A stretch of 64,000 nt of DNA from Alistipes sp. CAG:435 (lineage in GTDB: Bacteria > Bacteroidota > Bacteroidia > Bacteroidales > UBA932). Made by a program: the position numbers and the translations under genes. The DNA is taken from NCBI GenBank assembly GCA_000433355.1, contig FR893142.1, forward strand, positions 15,124 through 79,123, written 5' to 3'. Position 1 is the stretch's first letter. Each line of letters begins with the position of its first letter. Below are positions 17,275 through 24,585 of the stretch, piece by piece. Under the pieces are notes generated by a model that was given only the letters and a program-made list of their open reading frames with translations, did no database searches and was not told where the DNA came from.

Positions 17275-17420
17275 AAAAAATAACTTGGTAATCTTTGATT
17301 GTCTTTTCGGTCCAGATGTCTTTTCTCATCAGTCATGTGCCACCGGCACACTCCTTCTTCCAAAAGAAATCTATCCTCATAAAATCTGACACAAAATTTA
17401 GTTCAACTTATTTTTTTCAT
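17275..17420. repeat. 145-bp dispersed intergenic element, copy 2
   Basis: Same element as at 6592-6736, in the same orientation relative to the plus strand, with the conserved hairpin GTGCC-ACC-GGCAC at 17337-17349 and A-rich/T-rich imperfect inverted ends. Here it fills the gap between the divergent PqqD and S26 peptidase genes. The surroundings differ completely from those of copy 1, which argues for a mobile or independently expressed element rather than a cis-regulatory leader of one gene type. Confidence 0.75.
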
Positions 17421-17454
17421 GCTTACTTAATGGCAAAGTCAACGATTTTTTCAA

Positions 17455-17462
17455 TACTTTTG
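17455..17462 (+). promoter_or_regulatory. Candidate -7 element of the S26 peptidase gene
   Basis: TACTTTTG fits TAnnTTTG and lies 41 bases upstream of the start at 17504. No clear -33 TTTG is seen. Confidence 0.45.
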
Positions 17463-17503
17463 CAAAGAAACAAGTCAATGACACGATGCTATAAAGGCTC
17501 AAA

Positions 17504-17998
17504 ATGGAAAAAATGACCGTCAACAACGAAGCTTATTTCGGGAATGTCATCACATTGCTGCGCAAAGGCAAGAAAGTGACGATTCCCGTGAAAGGGACAA
17601 GCATGCTGCCCTTCATCGTGGGCGAGGTGGATCTTGTCGTGCTGGAAGGCGTGGAGGCGGCCAGCCCGGAAAACTTGCCCCACCGCAACGCGGCCAAGGG
17701 GGACATCGTGCTTTTCCGGGTGAACAATCATTTCATCCTTCACCGGATATTGGAGTTTGACGCGAACGGCGTCGCGGTGATCCAAGGCGACGGTATCCTC
17801 AGGGCAAAGGAGCATTGCGGAAGAGATGGAATATTCGGACGCGTGGTGTCGGTTCTGAAACAAGGGAAGCATCCTGTTGACGTGGAGTCCAATGGCTATC
17901 GCCTGAAAATCAGGCTTTGGCTGATGGCCGCCCCTTTCCGCCGCATATTGCTCGGGGTCTGGAGACGCTTGTTCCTCACTTCAGCGAGGAAGGCGTGA
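17504..17998 (+). CDS. S24/S26-family serine peptidase
   Basis: A 164-residue signal-peptidase-like protein. The nucleophile motif is GTSMLPF (Ser about residue 31) and the general base is probably the His of HFILHRIL preceded by GDIVLFR, the Ser-His arrangement of the archaeal/ER signal peptidase branch. A C-terminal hydrophobic-basic stretch may anchor it. This family is regularly encoded with PqqD, HprK-like kinase, nucleotidyltransferase and ABC exporter genes. It is divergent from PqqD and its end overlaps the ABC gene remnant by 23 bases. This copy is intact, unlike its partners. Confidence 0.82.
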   Translation: MEKMTVNNEAYFGNVITLLRKGKKVTIPVKGTSMLPFIVGEVDLVVLEGVEAASPENLPHRNAAKGDIVLFRVNNHFILHRILEFDANGVAVIQGDGILRAKEHCGRDGIFGRVVSVLKQGKHPVDVESNGYRLKIRLWLMAAPFRRILLGVWRRLFLTSARKA

Positions 17999-19548
17999 TT
18001 CTCAGAACAGATGTGCAGATTGACGCGATTTCCTCTCTATGGGTGATGATTATGAGGGTTTTGTCCTGAACCTGCCCTGAAAGCCTTTCCAACAGGATCT
18101 TTTCCGTCTCTATGTCCAAGGACGAGGACGGTTCGTCAAGCAGGAGGATTCCGCCTGGACGGAGCAATTCTCGGGCAATGGCGATCCTCTGGGCCTGTCC
18201 TTCACTCAATCCCACGCCATGCTCGCCGCATCTGGTGTCAAGGCCATCAGGCAGATCCATGACAAAATCCGCCGCGGCCAGATGAAGGGCCCTTGAATAT
18301 TCCTCATCACCCGCATCCGGATTTCCCATGCGAAGATTGTCCCGGATGGTTCCGCTGAACAAGGTGTTCCCCTGCGGGACATAAGACAGGTTGCGCCGTG
18401 TCAAAGGCGAGGCCTCGGCCTTGTTTCCCTCGCAGTCGTAGAACACCACATTCCCGCTGTCAGACTTCCCGGAGTGAAATCATGGGAGAAGTCATCGAAT
18501 ACCTTTTTTTCGCCGCCAGGGTAGGAATATGTAAGATGCCCGATCCTGATTCCGGCCCTGCCGGTCAGGACGACAGGCTTCCCGGTTTGTTCGAGAGGTG
18601 CGTCCGACAGTTCGGCGAGCCTCTCGGCAGCGGTCATGACACGGATGAACGCCGGAATCTGCCGACTGAGTTCGACCATCGGGTTTTGTATCTGGGCCAC
18701 AAGCTGAAGGAACGCGGTCATCGTGCCGAAAGTCACAGCGCCGCTTCTGATCCCGAATATTCCCCAAAGGAACGCGGTGGCGTAACCGGCCGAGAATCCG
18801 ACTTGGATCATCAATCGGGGGAAAAGCGCGAAATTCGTGTACCTCATGACATTACGGAACAACCCTGATTGCATGTCGCCAAGTTTGGAAACGGAATATG
18901 GTTGTATTCCATGGAACGAAGCAGCAGACGATTCTGCACACTTTCCTGAATGTGTTCCTGAATAGCGCTTTCCCGGGAACGGATGTCATGCGTAAGCTTT
19001 CTCATCCTACTGACATAGCTTTTGCTCAACAACAAGGCCGCCGGCATGATGAACAGGAGAATAAGAGCCAAACGCACATCCATTTTGGAAAGGATGTACA
19101 GGGCGCCGATCAACTGGCAGGTCGTTATCATTACGCTCGGGATGCCACGGCACAAGACCTCGGAGACACTCGGAACATCATCAATCAACCTGTTGAGGAT
19201 GTCTCCCGAGTGACGAGACTCCCGGCTGTCCCACCGGCTTGCCATCAGATGATCGAATATATTCATCCTCAATTCATTGTTCATGCAAGCCTCTGTCTTT
19301 CGGGCCAGTCTGTCAGCCATCAATGAAAGAAGTGGTCTGACGGCCATGCTCACGATCATCATCACGACGAGGACGCCAAGGCTCCATCCTTCGGACTGTC
19401 CTGTGACATTGTCGATAAGCCCTTTGCACACCCAGATGAAAAACAGAGAGACCGCAACCCTGACCATACCGGTAACGCCCACACACAGAATGTGAAGGTG
19501 ATTCCCTCGGGAAGCGTTCCAAAGCCATGCTATGCAATCCTTGATCCT
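17976..19548 (-). pseudogene. ABC exporter (fused permease-ATPase), broken, Walker A lost
   Basis: Three frames together make one type I exporter. Part 1 (start MRIKDCIAWLWNASRG at 19548) and part 2 hold the membrane domain; part 3 holds the ATPase end, with signature GLSEGQAQRIAIAREL, Walker B GILLLDEPSSSLD and H-loop ITHRE. The first break (about 18875-18895) looks like a one-base loss. The second (about 18454-18461) removes the Walker A region: FDDFSHDFTPGSLTA joins directly to GNVVFYDCEGNK, skipping some 25 codons, and the frame changes. No functional protein can result. It belongs with the neighbouring PqqD, kinase and peptidase genes. Confidence 0.85.
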
Positions 19549-19627
19549 CATTTCAGAATTGTTCCGGCAGAATGCAAATGTAACACTTTTCCACGAATGT
19601 TCAATCGCATGCCCGTCAAGAGCATAC

Positions 19628-19673
19628 ATAAAGTGCGGGAGGCTGGCTTGAAAGCCGGCCTCCCGCACTTTAT
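19628..19673 (-). terminator. Long hairpin downstream of mdh
   Basis: Perfect 16-bp arms, ATAAAGTGCGGGAGGC and GCCTCCCGCACTTTAT, with further pairing (GGCT/AGCC) toward the loop. It sits between the malate dehydrogenase stop and the broken exporter gene, in the position of an mdh terminator. No strong U tract follows on either strand. Confidence 0.65.
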
Positions 19674-19687
19674 ACAGTCCGAAGACC

Positions 19688-19762
19688 AAGAAGCAGTTTT
19701 GAGTTGTTTAAAATGTTCTTTGAGGTGAAAAACTTCAAACAAACAATTCAAAACAGCTCCTA
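19688..19762. repeat. TIR element family, short copy abutting the mdh stop
   Basis: Inverted ends (left AAGAAGCAGTTTTGAGTTG, right CAATTCAAAACAGCTCCT) around a core ATGTTCTTTGAGGTGAAA. The same ends and core occur at 59507-59749; related arms occur at 23943-23978 and at the right window edge. The right end contains the mdh stop codon (CTA, 19760-19762). Confidence 0.7.
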
Positions 19763-20752
19763 AAGGTTTACATTGTCTTTCTTCCAGTCCTCTACCGGAG
19801 GAACGATGCCAAGGGCGATGATCTCCTCACGCATCTTGCAAAGGTGCTCGTAAGACTTCTGGAGGTCAGCCATCTCGACTTCAGTTCCCTGAGGCTCGGT
19901 GAAGTGAACACCGGTGGCGTCGATCGTGGTAGGCATAGCCATCATCACGTTCTTGAAGCCGCACTTGTCGCAGTTGACATAGCAACCAGCAGGCCAGGTG
20001 AACGGAGTTCCGCCCATAGCGCCCTCGATCATCTTGACAGCCTGGTAGGCAGGGCTCTGGAATGAAGAACGTCCACGGAGCTTGATGATGTTGGAGCCAC
20101 CCTGGATGGTGTCGTGCTTGATCTCGGCCCAACGCTCCTCGGAGATGTTGTACTCGGAGAGAGGCTTGCCGTCAACCTTTGCCTTTGACGCGAAGACAGC
20201 CATCTGCTCGCCGTGACCGCCGTAGGTATAGCAATCGGTAACCTTGTACTGCGGAACACCGCAAGCCTTCGAGATCTGCTCCTGAAGACGTGTGGAGTCA
20301 AGAGCCGCGAGAGAGGTGAGCTGGTTAGGCTTGAGGCCTGAGTGGATGAGGGCGGTGAGAGCCGTCACATCGGCCGGGTTGAAGATAACCACAACGTGGT
20401 TGACATCAGGGCAGTACTCCTTGATGTAGTCACCGAACTGAGCGGCGATCTGGCAGTTGCCCTTGAGAAGATCCTCGCGGGTCATACCGTCCTTACGTGG
20501 AGCACCGCCGGAAGAGATGATGAACTTGGCGCCTGTGAAAGCCTCCTTAGGATCGGTTGTCCAAGTTACGTTGGCACCTGGGAAAGCACAGTGGTACATT
20601 TCCTCGGCTACACCGTGGACAGCCGGTTCGATGATGTCATAGAGACAGATGTTAGGAGTAAGACCGAGCATAAGGGCGGTCTGAGCCATGTTGGAGCCGA
20701 TCGCACCGCCGGCACCGACGATGAGCAGCTTCTCGTTTGTCAAAAATCCCAT
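19760..20752 (-). CDS. mdh: Malate dehydrogenase (NAD-dependent)
   Basis: Oxidises malate to oxaloacetate or, in fermenting Bacteroidales, reduces oxaloacetate on the branch to succinate and propionate. The protein has 330 residues; the Rossmann motif is VGAGGAIGSNMA (about 12-23), the substrate loop contains APRKDGMTREDLL with the paired Arg residues, and the catalytic His is in YGGHGEQMAVF. It is a single-gene unit with a -7-like CAAAGATA (minus TATCTTTG) at 20801-20808. The stop codon is provided by the edge of a repeat element. Confidence 0.95.
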   Translation of the reverse strand: MGFLTNEKLLIVGAGGAIGSNMAQTALMLGLTPNICLYDIIEPAVHGVAEEMYHCAFPGANVTWTTDPKEAFTGAKFIISSGGAPRKDGMTREDLLKGNCQIAAQFGDYIKEYCPDVNHVVVIFNPADVTALTALIHSGLKPNQLTSLAALDSTRLQEQISKACGVPQYKVTDCYTYGGHGEQMAVFASKAKVDGKPLSEYNISEERWAEIKHDTIQGGSNIIKLRGRSSFQSPAYQAVKMIEGAMGGTPFTWPAGCYVNCDKCGFKNVMMAMPTTIDATGVHFTEPQGTEVEMADLQKSYEHLCKMREEIIALGIVPPVEDWKKDNVNL

Positions 20753-20800
20753 GATTAATAAAATTTTATGTTAAAAATCCTATAACAGTCAAAAGTGGTA

Positions 20801-20808
20801 CAAAGATA
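20801..20808 (-). promoter_or_regulatory. Candidate -7 element of mdh
   Basis: TATCTTTG on the minus strand, 49 bases upstream of the mdh start; no -33 box at standard spacing. Confidence 0.45.
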
Positions 20809-20824
20809 ACAATTTCTGTCGTAT

Positions 20825-20856
20825 TTTCTTTCTAATTCAAAAAATCATTATATTTG
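20825..20856 (+). promoter_or_regulatory. Promoter upstream of the phosphopantetheinyl transferase operon
   Basis: TTTC at 20825-20828 and TATATTTG at 20849-20856 with a 20-base spacer, a good match to the Bacteroidetes consensus. It reads into a 50-codon open frame and then the transferase gene. Confidence 0.6.
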
Positions 20857-20883
20857 CAGAGATAAAGAAGATTAACTGATTAT

Positions 20884-21036
20884 ATGGAACCTCCCAGTTC
20901 TATTCTGACAGACGGCAAATCAAAGGCGGACCCCCGATCGGACGATCCGCTGTCGTGCGGCACGTTATATAATCATTCGCTGAACATCCCGGGCCGGGTC
21001 AGGGCCGCGGGGGAATTTTCTTGTTTGAATATCTGA
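20884..21036 (+). CDS. Possible small open reading frame (50 residues) or leader
   Basis: ATG to TGA in frame, starting MEPPSSILTDGKSKADPRSD and ending GEFSCLNI, four bases before the next gene. It lies directly after a promoter, within the transcript leader of the phosphopantetheinyl transferase gene. The composition is Pro/Ser/Arg-rich and not family-like. It could be an upstream peptide that couples translation, a decayed gene, or chance. Evidence is position only. Confidence 0.25.
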   Translation: MEPPSSILTDGKSKADPRSDDPLSCGTLYNHSLNIPGRVRAAGEFSCLNI

Positions 21037-21040
21037 ATCT

Positions 21041-21679
21041 ATGGCACTATATTTAAAAAAGGAATTGGAAGAGTCCAGATCCTTGATCGGGGTTTGGCAG
21101 ATAACCGAGACGGAAGATAAACTTCGCGAGCTCGCCTCCGTGCCGTCCGACGAGATGGAGGAGATCTCATTCATAAGCAACGAATCACTCCGTAAGCAGA
21201 GGCTTGCGGTAAGGGCGCTTCTCTGCGAGTTGTTCGGAGAGAAGGTCTATCTGAGCCACCATGATAACGGAAAACCTTATCTGGAGAACAGCGTCACCAA
21301 CATAAGCATCACACACACGGATAAATATGTCGCTGTCATCCTGAATGACAACGAGGATGTCGGAATAGACATCGAGTCCCTGTCCCGTGACTTCTCCGCC
21401 GTGGAGCGCAAGGCTCTTTCCGAGGACGAGGTCGATGACCTTGATGATGACAAGAGGAACGAGCAGCTGGCGATCTATTGGTGCGCCAAGGAAGCCATCT
21501 TCAAAAGACTTTCGGCCTACAGGGTGAATTTCGCCGAGCAGATCGAGGTCGAGCGTTTCCGCCCGAAAGGTGAGGGTGAGCTTGACGCGACCTTCATCCA
21601 CAAGGATGGCTACGAGGAAGAGTTTGAGCTTGAATATATCACCTTTGACAACCACGTGCTTGTCTGGGTGGTAGGATAG
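21041..21679 (+). CDS. 4'-phosphopantetheinyl transferase superfamily protein
   Basis: Transfers phosphopantetheine from CoA to a carrier-protein serine. The 212-residue, Sfp-like two-lobe size differs from the short AcpS. Magnesium and CoA-binding motifs are GIDIESLSRDF (about 107-117) and YWCAKEAIFKRL (about 146-157). It may serve fatty-acid ACP or a secondary-metabolite carrier; no carrier-protein gene is nearby. It precedes LemA by 30 bases and may be co-transcribed. Confidence 0.87.
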   Translation: MALYLKKELEESRSLIGVWQITETEDKLRELASVPSDEMEEISFISNESLRKQRLAVRALLCELFGEKVYLSHHDNGKPYLENSVTNISITHTDKYVAVILNDNEDVGIDIESLSRDFSAVERKALSEDEVDDLDDDKRNEQLAIYWCAKEAIFKRLSAYRVNFAEQIEVERFRPKGEGELDATFIHKDGYEEEFELEYITFDNHVLVWVVG

Positions 21680-21709
21680 TATCGTTTAACCATTTAACAT
21701 ATCAGCATC

Positions 21710-22270
21710 ATGTCAACGACAGTTTTGGTGATAATCGCCATTTTGGTGGTCATATTCATTTACATCTTCTTGACCCAGAGGAAATTCGTCGCTCTGGAGG
21801 AAAAGATGAAGAACGCTTTCAGCCAGATCAACGTCCAGATGAAATCCCGTTGGGATGCCGTGACGAATCTGGTCGAGATGACCAAGCAGTACACAAAGTA
21901 CGAGCACGACACCCTTGTGGACGTGATCTCGAAGCGCAACGCCAATGTCTCCAATCCGGGCGAGTTGGCGGAGAGCGAGGCCTCTCTTCGTTCTGTTGTG
22001 GGACGCTTGAATGTAGTCGCCGAGCAGTACCCTCAGCTGGGTGCCGACACGGTGTTTGTCAAGACAATGGGCGACATCAAGGACTACGAGGAGAAAGTCC
22101 GTCTCAGCAGGATGGTCTACAATGACTGCGTGACGAAGATGAATATGATGGCTCGCCAATGGCCTTCCTCAATGGTGGCCGCCATGCTCCATTTCTCGAC
22201 CCACGAACTCCTGCCGGAAGACCAGACTGTCGTCAACGCGCCTTCAGTCTCAGACATATTCAACAAGTAG
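21710..22270 (+). CDS. LemA family protein
   Basis: A 186-residue protein with one N-terminal membrane helix (VLVIIAILVVIFIYIFL, about 5-21) and a long helical body with family-typical RWDAVTNLVEMTKQY and YNDCVTKMN. The function of LemA proteins is not settled. The immediately following DUF2207 gene (four-base gap) is a common partner, which suggests a joint envelope role. Confidence 0.92.
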   Translation: MSTTVLVIIAILVVIFIYIFLTQRKFVALEEKMKNAFSQINVQMKSRWDAVTNLVEMTKQYTKYEHDTLVDVISKRNANVSNPGELAESEASLRSVVGRLNVVAEQYPQLGADTVFVKTMGDIKDYEEKVRLSRMVYNDCVTKMNMMARQWPSSMVAAMLHFSTHELLPEDQTVVNAPSVSDIFNK

Positions 22271-22274
22271 GATC

Positions 22275-23930
22275 ATGAGGAGGCTTTGGACATTTTTCCT
22301 GGCCGCCGTCCTGTCTCTCGTCGCTGTCCCGATGTCCGGCAGCGACGTTGACTCGTTGAGAATCAACGTGGAACTACGGGACAACGGATCTGCCATTGTG
22401 ACCGAGACATGGCATATTGATGTCTCTGACGACATTACGGAGTGGTACCTCGTGGCCGACAACATGGGTCAGATGACCATTGAGGATCTGGCGGTCAGCG
22501 ACGAGACCCTCGGCGACTATCTCAACGAAGGCGAATGGGATGTTGACCGCAGCCGCGCCCTGAAGGCGGGCCGCTGCGGACTTGTGACCAAATCCAACGG
22601 CTATGAGATCTGCTGGGGCGTGGGAAGTTCCGGCAGGCACACCTACACCGTCCGCTATCTTCTCACCGGCCTTGTCAAGGGTCATGAGGACATGGACGGA
22701 TTCAACCACATGTTCGTAGCCCGTAACCTGGGTTCGTCACCCAAATCCATCATCCTGACCGTCAGGAAACCGGGAATGGAGTTCTCCACGGAGAACACGA
22801 AGGTCTGGGCGTTCGGTTTCCGGGGAGAGATACACGTGGAGAACGGGATTGTCGTGGCCAGAACCACGGAGCCTTTCATCAAGGAGAGTGCTATGATCGT
22901 CATGGTCGGCTTCGAGAAGGGCATGTTCCATCCGGACCTTGTAGAGAAGCGGACATTCGACCAAGTCCGCAAGAAGGCCCTAAAAGGCAGTGACTACTCC
23001 TCTTCGGGAGAGTACGGCTTCTGGGAATGGGCGTCCGTCATATTCTTTGCCTTCATCGTCATCCTTGTGTTCCTGGCTCTCATCGCCGCCATAAAGGACA
23101 AGATCAACAAGATCAAACGCAAGAAGGAGCTTCTTGGCGGGAGGATCAAGGATGTGCCTTGGTACAGGGACACGCCGGTAAACGGTGACTTGCGGAAGGC
23201 AAGCAACATACTGACAGAGTTCGAGGGCCTCAAATCAACCCAAAGACAGAATCTTATCGCCGCCTACATCACAAGGCTCTTCCTTAAGGGAGGATTCGAG
23301 ATTGTCCCGCAGCCGGACGGCTCAAAGCCTCAGATGCTGGTCAAGGATCTTCCGGACACCGCGGCGCAGGACGATGACACGAAGCTTGAGTCCGAGCTGC
23401 ACTCGTTCATCAAGGAGGCCGCCGGAGATGACAGGATCCTCCAGAAGAACGAGCTCCGGAGATGGTCCAGGTACAACGGCAGGACATTGTACGCCTGGAG
23501 CAACAGGATAGAGAACGGAGCGACCGTCTGGACGATGAAGCCGGAGGAGGTTCGCCAGGTCTTCGGACTCAGAAAATTCCTAAAGGATTTCACGCTGATC
23601 AAGGACAGGGGTGTGGTAGAGGTGAAACTGTGGAACGACTACCTTGTCTTCGCATCCCTTTACGGCATCGCCGACCAGGTGATAAAGGACTTCCGGAAAG
23701 TCTGTCCCGAGTACTTCAGGCTGTCCTCGTCCGCGGAGTTTTTTGCCGACAGCGCGACCAACATTATGATCTGGGACATGATCAACATGACCTCCAGGGA
23801 CTTCAATGTGGCGGCCTCCACCTATGAGGCCTCGCTCAACAGCTCAAGCTCAAGCGGCGGAGGAGGATCGTCATCCTGGGGCGGCGGAGGAGGCTTCTCC
23901 GGCGGAGGATCCGGCGGAGGCGGACGCTAA
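22275..23930 (+). CDS. DUF2207 membrane protein with Gly/Ser-rich tail
   Basis: A 551-residue protein with a signal peptide (about 1-23), an extracytoplasmic DUF2207 beta-rich domain, one strong membrane helix (about 252-270, VIFFAFIVILVFLALIAAI), a cytoplasmic helical part and a C-terminal tail (about 523-551) made almost only of Ser and Gly with a Trp. This architecture, including the Gly-rich end, is common in LemA-linked DUF2207 proteins; it resembles TPM/LemA envelope proteins of unknown function. It ends just before a small inverted-repeat hairpin. Confidence 0.9.
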   Translation: MRRLWTFFLAAVLSLVAVPMSGSDVDSLRINVELRDNGSAIVTETWHIDVSDDITEWYLVADNMGQMTIEDLAVSDETLGDYLNEGEWDVDRSRALKAGRCGLVTKSNGYEICWGVGSSGRHTYTVRYLLTGLVKGHEDMDGFNHMFVARNLGSSPKSIILTVRKPGMEFSTENTKVWAFGFRGEIHVENGIVVARTTEPFIKESAMIVMVGFEKGMFHPDLVEKRTFDQVRKKALKGSDYSSSGEYGFWEWASVIFFAFIVILVFLALIAAIKDKINKIKRKKELLGGRIKDVPWYRDTPVNGDLRKASNILTEFEGLKSTQRQNLIAAYITRLFLKGGFEIVPQPDGSKPQMLVKDLPDTAAQDDDTKLESELHSFIKEAAGDDRILQKNELRRWSRYNGRTLYAWSNRIENGATVWTMKPEEVRQVFGLRKFLKDFTLIKDRGVVEVKLWNDYLVFASLYGIADQVIKDFRKVCPEYFRLSSSAEFFADSATNIMIWDMINMTSRDFNVAASTYEASLNSSSSSGGGGSSSWGGGGGFSGGGSGGGGR

Positions 23931-23942
23931 CATCCGGTCACC

Positions 23943-23978
23943 AAGAAGCTGTTTTCAAACAAATCAAGACAACTTCTT
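23943..23978. repeat. TIR element family, solo ends forming a hairpin
   Basis: AAGAAGCTGTTTT pairs with AAGACAACTTCTT around a 10-base loop (36 bp total). The arms match the terminal inverted repeats of the elements at 19688-19762 and 59507-59749 but the core is missing. It follows the DUF2207 stop by 12 bases and could serve as its terminator. Confidence 0.6.
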
Positions 23979-24004
23979 AGCTGAAAGCCACTCCAGGCGG
24001 CGGA

Positions 24005-24487
24005 GTGGATGTCGAACTTCACGGTACAGCCCGCGCCAGTTTCGGAAAAACCGTCAACGATGTCATCGACAGCATGCAGGAGGAGTTGTTCCGCGAGAAG
24101 GATTTCCGTTTCTGGGAATGCCTTGGAACGAATGTCGCACTGCCTTCAGTCAAGTTTGACTCAGTGTTCATATTCACACACTTCATCCTGCATTTCTATC
24201 ACAGCGGACTCGGACTACCGAAAGAAGAGATGCCATTCTACGATCCGCAATTCGCAAAGTACTCCGACATGATCTGGGCTTCGATGAAACATTCCGGCAA
24301 TTTCGGAAGGAAGATGAACGCCGGACGCGACATAAAATCCGAGTCTTTCCTTCTTCGCAAGGCAAGATCCCTGAAAGGACATCTTCTGTGGATGTCACGC
24401 CACTTCACCTTGTCCCCAAAGAACACGCTGAGAGCGCTATGCGGCACTATCGTCACCGGAGTGGCCGCAGCGGTAAAGGGACAATAA
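24005..24487 (+). pseudogene. Remnant of an NTP_transf_5-type nucleotidyltransferase
   Basis: A 160-codon frame from GTG, open further upstream without a Met. GVDVELH and FIFTHFILHFYHSGLGL match the middle of PqqD-cluster nucleotidyltransferases (uncharacterised NTase family, PF14907), and EKMPFYD-like EEMPFYD, NFG, SFLLRKARS and FTLSPKNTLRALCG match the C-terminal third. The N-terminal nucleotidyltransferase lobe and the segment after GLGL are absent, so the gene is truncated and internally deleted. This is the usual partner of the PqqD/kinase/peptidase locus 5 kb away. Family assignment is from remembered motif patterns. Confidence 0.6.
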
Positions 24488-24552
24488 TCACGTCATACGA
24501 GGAGACCGGACGGGGGAGAATATTTCCGGACACTTCACACATTGAACATGAA

Positions 24553-24580
24553 AGAGGGCAGCCCATCAAGGCCGCCCTCT
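24553..24580 (-). terminator. Terminator of the GH106 gene
   Basis: Stem AGAGGGC / GCCCTCT with a 14-base loop, just past the stop of the minus-strand gene at 24586. It may also stop transcription from the nucleotidyltransferase remnant. Confidence 0.65.
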
Positions 24581-24585
24581 CACAT

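Noticed and set aside
15651..19548. tRNA-Pro as the integration site of the neighbouring PqqD locus
   Set aside because: I found no second copy of the tRNA 3' end in the window and no integrase gene, so there is no support.
19628..19673. Long hairpin as an integron attC site
   Set aside because: The stem is perfect without the unpaired bases and conserved core sites of attC, and no integron integrase is present; a terminator is simpler.
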